Source: Hysterangium stoloniferum
Taxonomy: Eukaryota; Basidiomycota; Agaricomycetes; Hysterangiales; Hysterangiaceae
Direction of reading: 5' to 3'
Length of the DNA stretch: 64,000 bases
NCBI GenBank assembly: GCA_015178975.1
Contig: WHVD01000025.1
Location: forward strand, 1-64,000
The notes beneath the pieces were generated by a model. It was not told the origin of the DNA, did not search any database, and saw only the letters and a program-made list of their open reading frames with translations. The translations under genes were made by a program, and so were the position numbers. How positions within the stretch are numbered: the stretch's first letter is position 1; the number at the start of each line of letters is the position of its first letter. Shown piece by piece: positions 22,223-31,730 of the stretch.

Positions 22223-23622
22223 TGTGATGTATCAACATTATCTCATAATGTTCTCTTAATTTTCTTTGAATTACTTAATATTTTCTCGAATTTTTATTGT
22301 ATTTTTTTACTATGTTTATTGTGAAAAATAGGCCTTATTCCTTTTAACTTCGCAAAAATAATAGCATATATGGACTCATATTATGCTATTATTACTTAAT
22401 TAATTTATTATAATTTTTAACTAATTATTTATATTTTATTTACTTAGTTATTACTGCCCGGCACATTCACACTAGTGACTAGCATTTAGTCACACGAGTG
22501 ACTGTAACACTAGTCACGGGACTTATTAGATAAGCCTCCAGTGGAAGCACAGGAACACATTATGTTATCATTCATGCCCGGCACTTCAAATTTGGGATTG
22601 AGGGAATGATTTGTCAGCAGGTGACAATTACAAGATGTCACACAAGTCACAGTCCAGTGTCGGGATGTCACACAAGTCACGGATGTGACTACCCGAGTCA
22701 TTATTAGGTTCCGCCGACTCATCGTTTGCTTCCGTCCCAGGACCACGGCCTTGAACCTTCATGTTCAAGCAAGAGGTTAGAACCCTTGTCTCAGAGAAGG
22801 GAATCACATGTTAAACAAAGGGTAAATAATGATTAGAATATGAGGTCATTATGATCTCACTAATGACCTCATAAACTAAATAGTTAGCTAATCATTGAGT
22901 TATCAAAATGTATATAAGGAGGGCCAAGTTTCCAATAAAACAAATCTATCTCACACATATTTTACAGTACAGCACAGAAGCTTACCTCATCATCAAGGAC
23001 AATAATAGCCTTAGTCTGATACACTAACTGCAAGCACCTACACTTGCAGCATCTTGAATCTTTGTCAGCAACTCTTGGACTTAGCTAATCATCTAAGTTC
23101 CCCAGCCTCACAGCTACCCTTTAGGCTTATTAATTAGATAATAAACCTAATAAGTATCTAAGTATCCTTACTGAAATCCCTGCCAATACTAGATTACTCA
23201 AGGCCCAGCCCTAAGTTTATTGAATTAATCAAGTACAAGCACTCAGATAATCCAATACAATTTACTTTCTCTATTAATAAATTATTTAACACCTTGTTAA
23301 ATAACTATTAATAGTTACAAATAAGCATACAAGAATCCGAAGCTCTTATATCAAGTCTCTGCCAAGTTACTGCGCATATATTCAGCTTCCAGCCCCTATT
23401 CTCAAGGAATAGTTCTTGTATTTGCTAAAAGAGTCATACACAGTTCTATTGAACCTTTCAATAATCAAAATAAGCATTGATTTGAGTTGTTTAAGCTTCA
23501 TAGCGCAGCTCATTAATCTATCAGTATTTAAATTACTGGACCTTTGCTTGTTTTATTGTTGAAGCTCTGTGACACTATAGCATATATTGAGCTATCTAAG
23601 AGAATCCCCTGAATACATTACA
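22223..23622 (-). mobile_element. 1.4-kb LTR-like insertion, family J, target duplication GTGGA
   Basis: A 1,400-bp element with ends TGTGATGT and CATTACA is flanked by GTGGA at 22218-22222 and 23623-23627. It splits the chromovirus between RT (ending near TVAPL) and RNase H (starting near LLKKGVCWTW), and the pol frame resumes exactly when it is removed. It has no coding frame over 80 codons. It could be a long solo LTR or a small non-autonomous LTR element. Orientation is uncertain; TGTAATG on the minus strand as the start is my preference. Confidence 0.82.
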
Positions 23623-23989
23623 GTGGAGCAACCGTCCAGGAATAAAATGGTATGTAAGCTGAAAAGTACAGAACCATCCCGAGGAAGTGTTGAGGATCTG
23701 ATATCTTGGAAGGTGTAGCTAGTTCCAGTATGGCAGCAACCTTCTCTTGATGGGTTGAAAAACTGAGTCTAGACACCTTATGTCCTAGTAATAGAATCGA
23801 GTTATACCCACTGTAGCACTTTTTGGGTGAGAGAGTGATTCCCGCCACAATTATGGCTTGTAGGACCTGGTCTAAATGCTCTAAATGATCATCCCATGTC
23901 TTAGAAAAGATCACGATGTTGTCAATATAAACTAGGCAGAATATCCATAAGTAAGGTGCAAGTACAGTTTGCATAACTCTCTGGAATAT

Positions 23990-24393
23990 TGTGAGGAGTA
24001 TGCTTTTACCACAGTTTCATTGTGGTAAAACACTCCTTTTATTTTATTTATATTTTACACATTCTATTCATATTTATCTATCTTTTATATTCTTCGAATA
24101 TTCCATCATTTCATTAGTTCGAAGCATTGTGTATACTTGTGGGTGCACTCGGCACCAATTAGAACTCAGACACACTTTTACCCAAGCACCACCACTCGTA
24201 AGACATAAACTAGGTCTACTACGAGCGGTGATCAGGGTAACGTGTCAGCTACTACATAAGTAGCAGTATCTGAACTATCTAACACTTCAGGCCTCAAATT
24301 GTAACAGTCGAGGCCTCCACTCGAATCATCCTTCCTCCCATTCTACTCATTTCTTTGTATATAGAACGGTCAGAACTTATACCACTCTTCACA
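23990..24393 (+). mobile_element. Family A LTR (404 bp) at a junction of two different elements
   Basis: It starts TGTGAGGAGTATGC and ends CCACTCTTCACA, the same length as the copy at 62659-63062. A perfect stem AAACACTCC/GGAGTATGC-type region with TTTACCACAG...CTGTGGTAAA is present near the start. The flanks AATAT and CCTGT do not match. The left neighbour is chromovirus RT and the right neighbour is family C gag, so this LTR joins unrelated sequences. Confidence 0.88.
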
Positions 24394-24698
24394 CCTGTTG
24401 GCGACTGATCGATTCCTAGTCGTGGGTTGTTCATCACCGAAGTTAGGATTATCCAGAACTCATTCAAATGCGATGCGAGAGTGATGAATTCCCTGATGGG
24501 GTGCAGGGCTGGGTTCTGTCGCAATTTCTCTCTCGATTTTGATCGTATTCAAAGGCCGATGCAGCTGAGGCTGATGGAAGGGAGTGCAGACTTCAATCCC
24601 CTTTTCATGAAGATGACCTGCAACTTGCATCCTCATATCCAACGGGAAGTCCTGCAAAATAACAGGATGATTGAGTGAATGGAGGAAATGAGTATCAG
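24394..24698 (-). pseudogene. Family C gag fragment, downstream part of an interrupted gag
   Basis: On the minus strand this matches 35285-35580 of the third gag copy (HFLHSLN-type start, KDFPLDMRMQVAGHLHEKG, PAPHQGIH). It continues the gag sequence that stops at 27236 on the minus strand, once the 24699-27235 insertion is removed. It ends at the family A LTR at 24393. Confidence 0.8.
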
Positions 24699-25337
24699 TG
24701 TGAGAGGTACATACAGTGAAATATACTCAGGAAATATAGTCTGGATGAGCTCATACTATATTTCCATTATTATTTCTACTTTCTCTCTATTTTATTATAT
24801 ACTTATAATTAGTTCGATGACCTATGTATGCGGTACATCGACTCTCGTGGGCACATACACGCCAGACCTATGTATTCTAGTGCCCGTAGTTAGAACTCAG
24901 ACACTTTTTACCCCGCAACCATGACTTACCCAGATACCAGTTAGTGTCCTGTAAGTTGTGATTGGGGTATCGTCTCGACCATTACAGACAGGCTTTAACT
25001 ATCTACGCAATCAGAGCTTCGAACTGTACCAGTCGAAACTCCATCTATATCTCAATCCGCGCAGACTACATCCGCACTACTCTATTACTCAACTCTCTCA
25101 TTACTCTATTCTACACTCGAGCAGTCATTTAGAATCATACTTAACAGTCGATTCCCCTTATTCGTCTTAGCTCTCTACTCTACTTTAGATAGCTATTTCA
25201 CTCACCCGTATTGAACTAAGTAGTCAATATGTGTTCGGTCTGTATTAGACTTAGACAGCCAATACATCTTCATGTCGTACCTAAATGGTCGATATTCTTC
25301 GTATATAGAATGGTTAGAACTTCCACCACTCTTCACA
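24699..25337 (+). mobile_element. Family C 5' LTR, left arm of the palindrome
   Basis: A 639-bp LTR (TGTGAGAGGTAC to CTCTTCACA) is preceded by ATCAG (24694-24698) and followed by a primer-binding site candidate. It is repeated in inverted orientation at 28242-28880, with the same length but several transition differences. Confidence 0.92.
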
Positions 25338-25352
25338 GTGGTGATCCGAGCT
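25338..25352 (+). other. Primer-binding site candidate of family C
   Basis: TGGTGATCCGAGC begins one base after the LTR end. The same site follows the LTRs at 28242 (minus strand) and 33224 (TGGTGATCCGGGC). It begins with TGG, as tRNA-primed sites do. The tRNA is not assigned. Confidence 0.65.
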
Positions 25353-25524
25353 GGACCACTCTTTCCCTATGAAGAAAACATTACTCTACAACTATTAATT
25401 TCTAAGCGCATAAATGACCACTGGCAAGAACCAAACACCGAGATCCTCAACAACCCCAAGTAGTTCAAAACCTTCTCAAAGACCTGCTAGTCTGGAACCA
25501 CCCCATAACGTCACAATGAGGAAG

Positions 25525-26344
25525 TGTTAGGATACACACTCAGGCCGGGTTTCCGGAGAAACCCGTGGGATATCCGGTAGGACTTGGCTTCAGCTTATAG
25601 GCTGCGCCCTCGCTAGATTGTGTTGTCCAATTTCAGACAGGCGGACGGGAATCCCGGGGAGTCCGGGCGGGGGTTCGTGGGTCGTGAGTCGTAGGTCGTG
25701 AGTCGAGAGTCGTGAATCGAGATAGTCGAGAGAGATAGATGCGCCGGAGCCCGTGGGCTCCGACTAGTGCGAGCGGTCTGATAAGAGTAGGGTTTTAGAG
25801 AGGAAAATGTATTAGATTACTGGGGGGAATCTAAGCTAATTTTCTGACTGGATTGTATGTACAACATCTGCCAGTTTATATAGACCGTGGAATGCATGAC
25901 ATACCGAATCCAGTAATAATGAGACGAAACGAGCAAAACATAAAACGGGAATAGTAAACACCAAATTGGTGTTAGGAACGGGACGGAACGGAGCGGAGTC
26001 CGAATCGTGACAAAGCATAACCCATAACGGGAAACGGAGCGGGAGCGGAGTCCTAAATCGTGACAGGTCATTTGACTAAAACGGGAACGGGGCTCGATTA
26101 GAGCGGTGACGGGATTCTAAGCGGGTTCCGGTGACTGATGCGTGGGACGAAGACGGACATAGACAGAGACGGGGTCCGGGGGAAGTCCGGTGACTGATAT
26201 GTGTCTTAATGAGGTCGAACGTAACGAGTCTTGACGTAACGGAGTCCGGGCGGGAAATCCTATAAACAGACGATTGGTGCTTGTAGCGCGTGGGGGCGTA
26301 CGAGTTAGTACCCGGAGTCCGGCGGGATTTGTCCGGTCGTAACA
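25525..26344 (+). mobile_element. Solo LTR, family G, target duplication GGAAG
   Basis: An 820-bp LTR (TGTTAGGATACACACTC to CCGGTCGTAACA) is flanked by GGAAG at 25520-25524 and 26345-26349. It is absent from the otherwise matching right palindrome arm, so it arrived after the palindrome formed or was never copied to the other arm. It is GC-richer than other copies, so less decayed. It contains the palindrome CACCAAATTGGTG. Confidence 0.95.
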
Positions 26345-27168
26345 GGAAGTCTTCATTGACTTTTCAAAGACCAGTTCCTCCTGGGAATTCCCCTGGAGCA
26401 GCAGATGGACTATCAACGGATACTCCCCCTGATCCACATGAGGAATGTCCATCAACCGGGCAGTTGAGCAATCCTGGAGCTAATGCCGAGCCTACCCGTG
26501 CACTTGAGCTTGTTCTCTCATTCCCGCCAAGGCAGGTCATCCTCAAGCAGTTCTTTGGGGGTCATATGGTTTATGCTAAGCCTATCGATATGAAATGGGA
26601 CATGTACTATGCCGATCGAATCTCTGCGGATCAGATTACTCCTTTCGTGGAGGAATACGATACAGATTACCCTTCTTTACCGGTGACTGTAGCAGTCTGG
26701 TTAGGTCATTATCAGGCCATCTTATCGGCACAGGACTTATTCACATGACCAGGAACCCTTGAGGATCTGACCCGCTCAATTCCCAAATGGTCGAGTGAGG
26801 TTACTTCCGTTATGGAAGAGGGAAGGACAATTTTCAAACAGGAAGTGTTCTCTTTATTCCTCCAAGCACTCCGTGCACATGATGATGCATTGCAAATCCT
26901 TCACATCCTACTCAGTGGGGATCACATCGTTCCCAAGGTTGACTACCAGTATATGTACATCTGAATGTTGGAGGAATCCCTTAATGGAGTCACATAAAAT
27001 GCATCATTCCCATACTTTACTCTAAGGGGCCAGTTGAAGCGAAATCAGAGGAGACTCAATAAAATGGTTTTGGAAGTGCTTTACCCTTATAATAACTCGA
27101 TTCAAGTGCCCGATTCACCCATCTCCATGACTAGTTTGTTTGTTCGCAACCTAAATGGGTCTCCTGAT

Positions 27169-27235
27169 TGTGAAGAGTGGTGGAAGTTCTAACCATTCTA
27201 TATACGAAGAATATCGACCGTTTAGGTACGACATG
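27169..27235 (-). mobile_element. 67-bp inverted LTR end at the palindrome centre
   Basis: TGTGAAGAGTGGTGG through GGTACGACATG is the last 67 bp of a family C LTR in inverted orientation. It joins gag (CTGAT, 27164-27168) on one side and inverted gag (ATCAG, 27236-27240) on the other. The rest of that LTR is missing. Confidence 0.88.
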
Positions 27236-28241
27236 ATCAGGAGACCCATTTAGGTTGCGAACAAACAAACTAGTCATGGAGATGGGTGAATCGGGCACTT
27301 GAATCGAGTTATTATAAGGGTAAAGCACTTCCAAAACCATTTTATTGAGTCTCCTCTGATTTCGCTTCAACTGGCCCCTTAGAGTAAAGTATGGGAATGA
27401 TGCATTTTATGTGACTCCATTAAGGGATTCCTCCAACATTCAGATGTACATATACTGGTAGTCAACCTTGGGAACGATGTGATCCCCACTGAGTAGGATG
27501 TGAAGGATTTGCAATGCATCATCATGTGCACGGTGTGCTTGGAGGAATAAAGAGAACACTTCCAGTTTGAAAATTGTCCTTCCCCCTTCCGTAACAGAAG
27601 TAACCTCACTCGACCATTCAGGAATTGAGCGGGTCAGATCCTCAAGGGTTCCTGGTCACATGAATAAGTCCTGTGCCGATAAGATGGCCTGATAATGACC
27701 TAACCAGACTGCTACAGTCACCAGTAAAGAAGGGTAATCTGTATTGTATTCCTCCACGAAAGGAGTAATCTGATCCACGGAGATTCGATCGGCATAGTAC
27801 ATGTCCCATTTCATATCGATAGGCTTAGCATAAACCATATGACCCCCAAAGAACTGCTTGAGGATGACCTGCCTTGGCGGGAATGAGAGAACAAGCTCAA
27901 GTGCACGGGTAGGCTCGGCATTAGCTCCAGGATTGCTCAACTGCCGGGTTGATGGACATTCCTCATGTGGATCAGGGGGAGTATCCGTTGATAGTCCATC
28001 TGCTGCTCCGGGGGAATTCCCAGGAGGAACTGGTCTTTGAAAAGTCAATGAAGACTTCCTCATTGTGACGTTACGGGGTGGTTCCAGACTAGCAGGTCTT
28101 TGACAAGGTTTTGAACTACTTGGGGTTGTTGAGGATCTCAGTGTTTGGTTCTTGCCAGTGGTCATTTATGTGCTTAGAAATTAATAGTTGTAGAGTAATG
28201 TTTTCTTCATAGGGAAAGAGTGGTCCAGCTCGGATCACCAC
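27236..28241 (-). pseudogene. Family C gag 5' half (right palindrome arm)
   Basis: On the minus strand an intact frame runs 28165-27656 (169 codons): MTTGKNQTLRSSTTPS, then the second Met at 28063 (MRKSSLTFQRPVPPG) and the domain LSFPPRQVILKQFFGGHMVY to HYQAILSAQDLF, closed by TGA at 27656-27658. A second TGA at 27440-27442 lies in the continuing homology (DYQYMYI then MLEESLNG). The same two TGA codons occur in the other gag copies. The Gag N-terminal role is inferred from position after the primer site and before capsid and zinc knuckle in the 33-37 kb copy. Confidence 0.82.
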
Positions 28242-28880
28242 TGTGAAGAGTGGTGGAAGTTCTAACCATTCTATATACGAAGAATATCGACCATTTAGGT
28301 ACGACATGAAGATGTATTGGCTGTCTAAGTCTAATACCCACCAAACAGGTATTGACTACTTAGTTCAATACGGTTGAGTGAAATAGCTATCTAAAGTAGA
28401 GTAGAGAGCTAAAATGAATAAAGGGAATTGACTGTTAAGTATGATTCTGAATGACTGCTTGAGTGTAGAAGAGGGTAACGAGAGAGTCGAATAATAGAGT
28501 AGCGCAGATGTAGTCCACACAGATTGAGATATATGTAGATGGAGTTTCGACTGGTACAGTTCGAAACTCTGATTGTGTAGATAGTTGAAGCCTGTATGTA
28601 ACGGTCGAGACGATACCCCAATCACAACTTACAGGACACTAACGGGTGTCTGGGTAAGTCGTGGTTGTGGGGTAAAAAGTGTCTGAGTTCTAACTACGGG
28701 TACTAGAATACATAAGTCTGGCGTGTATGCACCCACAAGAGTCGATGTACCGCATACATAGGTCGTCGAACTAAATATAAGTGTATAATAAAATAGAGAG
28801 AAAGTAGAAATAATAATGGAAATATAGTATGGGCTCATCCAGACTATATTTCCTGAGCATATTTCACCATACCTCTCACA
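28242..28880 (-). mobile_element. Family C LTR flanked by both primer site and polypurine tract
   Basis: A 639-bp LTR in minus orientation. On its 3' side (lower coordinates) is the primer-binding site and gag. On its 5' side (28881 upward) is the G-rich polypurine tract and the terminal ORF. One LTR is thus shared as 3' LTR of one unit and 5' LTR of the next, as in a tandem element or an integrated one-LTR circle. Confidence 0.9.
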
Positions 28881-29028
28881 GTGCCCCCCAGGTCGAAGAG
28901 CTATGTCAAAGAAGGTGGCGAAGGACACTTGGAACTCCTCCCCATGCATCCTGCAAGGAACCTCTGAGGTGTAGGATAGCATTTCCCCAGGTGAGACGCT
29001 TGGCACAAAAGGAGAGGGTGTTAAGAGC
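28881..29028 (-). pseudogene. Family C terminal ORF, 3' end segment
   Basis: The plus strand GTGCCCCCCAGGTCGAAGAGC and following sequence mirror 1388-1426 and 61074-61210. It is the last part of the terminal ORF of the upstream unit, cut at 29028 by an LTR F insertion, and it continues at 29911. Confidence 0.8.
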
Positions 29029-29910
29029 AGAAACTGACGGATGTCGGTTGACTGACAGGGACCGAACGGAAGGACTTGGCTTCAGCTTATGTGCTGCGCC
29101 CTCACAAGTTACCGTCGGGTGTCCTTAAATTTCTGGCGGGCGGAAACTAGTCCTGTCAAGTAAACCTCTCGGTAAACTACCGATCGGAAACCGAAGGATC
29201 AGTTGAGGGTTGGGCTGAGGGGTCGGAGACCAAGAGTCAGAGACTGAGAGTTGGGGACTGAGAGTTGGGGACTGAGAGTCGGAGACTGACAGAGTCAGAG
29301 ACTGAGAGAGTCGGAGACTGAGAGAGTTGGAGACTAGAGGTTGAAGTCGTAAATGTAGGTTGAATCGTAAATCGGATGGAGTCGGAATGTGGTGGTCGTG
29401 AATAGATAATGGAGTCGGAAATTAGAGGGTATTTAAGTCAATCTAAGTCGATATTCTGATTGTCCAATAACTACATTTACAGTGGGTTTATTTACAAGTT
29501 ATCGGCGTCTAGAAACTACTAACTAAGGGAAGAGTGGAAACACTATTTGACGAATAGACTTGACTAGAAACCAGAAAGTTACAGTGAGATCGGAAGCTGA
29601 GATTTAGCCGAGAGCAGGGTTACGAGAAAAGGGAATAGTCCACAGGCTACAAGTATATATGGGCATATGTGAAACATAGAGTAAAATGGATCATCATAAT
29701 GAAAGGGGACATATCAAAGTATAACCAGATGGTACGAGTATATTTTGACAGGGGCATAAATGAGGTTTGATCGCCATGAAGGTATACGTCAGTGTCAGTG
29801 TTCCGAAGGTTGCCAAAATAATGACTTGATCAAATAACTTGGAACATCGATAGATAGTAGTATTCTCGGAGACCGTCAGATTGCGACATGGTTACGACAC
29901 AGTCGTAACA
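29029..29910 (+). mobile_element. Solo LTR, family F, target duplication GAGGG, internally expanded
   Basis: An 882-bp LTR (TGTTAAGAGCAG to CAGTCGTAACA) is flanked by GAGGG at 29024-29028 and 29911-29915. It is about 160 bp longer than other F copies, mainly through a tandem expansion around 29225-29340. It interrupts the terminal ORF on the minus strand. Confidence 0.93.
29225..29340. repeat. Tandem repeat GAGACTGAGAG-type in LTR F
   Basis: About eight imperfect units of 13-17 bp built on GACTGAGAGTTGGG and GAGACTGAGAGAGTCG. Other F copies have only one unit-like stretch here. It explains most of the extra length of this LTR. Confidence 0.8.
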
Positions 29911-30317
29911 GAGGGCAATGTCTTCCCATTTTGAAATGTCACCGGCGGATGTCAACCCATCCAGTTTCTGGATCGAAGAGACCCAATGGCTATAGGCCTT
30001 CTGGTGGGTGCGAATGATGGCGTGAACGTGGTCAGCAGAGGCGTCAGTGAGGTGAGCGATGAGAGGAGGCCGGGGGTGTAGTGACGGCGGGGCAGGAGCG
30101 AGAAGAGGCGTGCAGCTTGCGTCTCCAACAGAGGGAAGTCCTCCCGGTGTCGGAATCCAACAACAGATGCTCCAACAGGTCAACTAGGTCGACAACTGAG
30201 TGGATCGGCGCGTGCTCAGGAAGGATACAGGAGGAGTCAACAAGCAGGGACCGAAACATGGAGAGCTCGACCCACTCGATATCCTCCGCTAATCGCAGCT
30301 GCTCCTTAGGATCATTG
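29911..30317 (-). pseudogene. Family C terminal ORF, middle segment (interrupted copy)
   Basis: On the minus strand this encodes the segments SMFRSLLVDS, LPEHAPIHSVVDLVDLLEHL, a Pro-rich linker, and YSHWVSSIQKLDGLTSAGDI, matching copies 1 and 61-62 kb. A frame change occurs near 30155. It is bounded by LTR F (29910) and LTR G (30318), and a further short piece continues after 32494. Confidence 0.82.
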
Positions 30318-30751
30318 TGTTAGGATACATACAGGGCGGGTCTCCAGAGAAACCCGCAGAATATCCGGTAGGACTTGGCTTCAGCTTATAGGCTGCGCCC
30401 TCGCTAGATCATGTTGTCCAATTTCAGATGGATGGACGGGAATCCCGAGGAGTCCAGGCGGGGTTGTGGGTTGAGGGGTCGTAGGTCGGAGGTCGTGGGT
30501 CGTGAGTCGAGATTAGTGAGAGAGATAGATGTCCAGGAGCACGTGGGCTCTGACTAGTGCGAGCGGTGTGATTCAAGTGGGGTTTTTAGAGCAGAAAATG
30601 TATTAGATTACTGGGGTGAATCTAAGCCGATTTTCTGACTGGATTGTATGTACCACATCTGCCAGTTTAAATAGACCGTGGAGTAAATGTCATACCAAAT
30701 CCAGTAATAATGAAACGAAATGAGCAAAACATAAAACAGGAATAGTAAACA

Positions 30752-31589
30752 TGTTAGGATACACACACAGGCCGGGTTTCCAGAGAAACCCGCGGGATAT
30801 CCGGTAGGACTTGGCTTCAGCTTATAGGCTGCGCCCTCGCTAGATCGTGTTGTCCAATTTCAAACGGACGGATGGGGATCCCGGGGAGTCTGGGCGGGGT
30901 TCGTGGGTCGTAGATCGTAAGTCAGGGGTCGTGGGTCGTAAGTCGGAGGTCGTGGGTCGTGAGTCGAGTTGGTTGAGAGAGATAGATGCGCCAGAGCCCG
31001 TGGGCTCCGACTAGTGCGAGTGATGTGAATCGAGTAAGATTTTAGAGCGGAAAATATTATTAGATTACTGGGGGAATCTAAGCTAATTTTCTGACTGGAT
31101 TGTATGTACAACATCTGCCAGTTTATATAGACCGTGGAATGCATGACATACCAAATCCAGTAATAACAAAACAAAACTAACAAAACATAAAATGGGAATA
31201 GTAAACACCAAATTGGTGTTAGGAACAGAACGGAACGGAGCGGAGTCTGAATCGTGACAAAGCATAACCCATAATGGGAAACGGAGCGGGAGCGGAGTCC
31301 TAAATTGTGACAGGTCATTTGACTAAAACGGGAATGGGGCTCGATTAGAGTGGTGACGGGATTCTAAGCGGGGACCGGTGACTGATGCATGGGACGAAGA
31401 CGGACATAGACAGAGACGGAGTCCGGGGGAAGTCCGGTGACTGATATGTGTCGTAATGAGGTTGAACGTAACAAGTCTTGACGTAACGGAGTCCGGGCAG
31501 GAAATCCTATAAACAGACGATTGGTGCTTGTAGTGCGTGGGGGGTATGGGTTAGTGCCCGGAGTCCGGCGGGATTGTTCAGTCGTAACA
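30752..31589 (+). mobile_element. Solo LTR, family G, nested, target duplication AAACA
   Basis: An 838-bp LTR (TGTTAGGATACACACAC to CAGTCGTAACA) is flanked by AAACA at 30747-30751 and 31590-31594. It was inserted into an earlier family G LTR just before its CACCAAATTGGTG palindrome. Confidence 0.94.
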
Positions 31590-31730
31590 AAACACCAAAT
31601 TGGTGTTAGGAACGGGACAGAATGGAGCGGAGTCCGACGGGAATGGGGCTCTGTTAGAGAGGTGATGGGTTTTACTGAGCTGGGTCCAGTGACTGATGTG
31701 CAGGATGAGGTCAGAAATAGACAGATATGG

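Larger units (their letters stand above)
19251..23989 (-). pseudogene. Ty3/gypsy chromovirus pol (RT end, RNase H, integrase, chromodomain), decayed
   Basis: On the minus strand, in order: an RT fragment (23974-23623; VYIDNIVIFSKTWDDH, KKCYSG, KVAAILELATP), RNase H (22222-21334; IIAYWSCTLKKAECNYSAMEQEVLA, LITDHVVLQG, NVDPLSRLP), the integrase zinc domain (21294-21112; HHCC with SCDICQKTK), the integrase core (21057-20530; MDLITRLPPS, ICDRDKRW, QMENANAIVEQMLR), a C-terminal region (19579-19373; FRLHVPSEYQLHPVI) and a chromodomain (FQVQWKGYGPGEDTWLNG, 19370-19260). The protease, the front of RT and gag are absent; the element is cut at 23990 by a family A LTR. The YIDN site replaces the catalytic YIDD. 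A TGA stands just before the chromodomain core. Two LTRs (19691-20415 and 22223-23622) interrupt it. Confidence 0.92.
25338..27168 (+). pseudogene. Family C gag 5' half (copy in left palindrome arm)
   Basis: The coding region matches the right-arm copy: a leader frame (EENITLQLLISKRINDHW belongs to an overlapping frame), then SLTFQRPVPPGNSPGAADG, a Pro/Thr-rich part, LSFPPRQVILKQFFGGHMVY, KWDMYYADRIS and AVWLGHYQAILSAQDLF, then in-frame TGA codons at 26746-26748 and 26962-26964 with homologous sequence continuing to 27168. A family G LTR (25525-26344) interrupts the codons after MRK. The gag ends at CTGAT, where an inverted LTR remnant begins. Confidence 0.85.
24699..28880. repeat. Large palindrome of family C LTR-gag
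   Basis: The left arm is 24699-27168 (about 1.64 kb without the GGAAG-flanked LTR). The right arm is 27236-28880 (1,645 bp). The arms are inverted copies of 5' LTR, primer site and the first part of gag, about 99 percent identical by eye in the gag part and less so in the LTRs. The 67-bp spacer 27169-27235 is an inverted piece of the LTR 3' end. All three junctions involve CTGAT/ATCAG. Confidence 0.88.
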
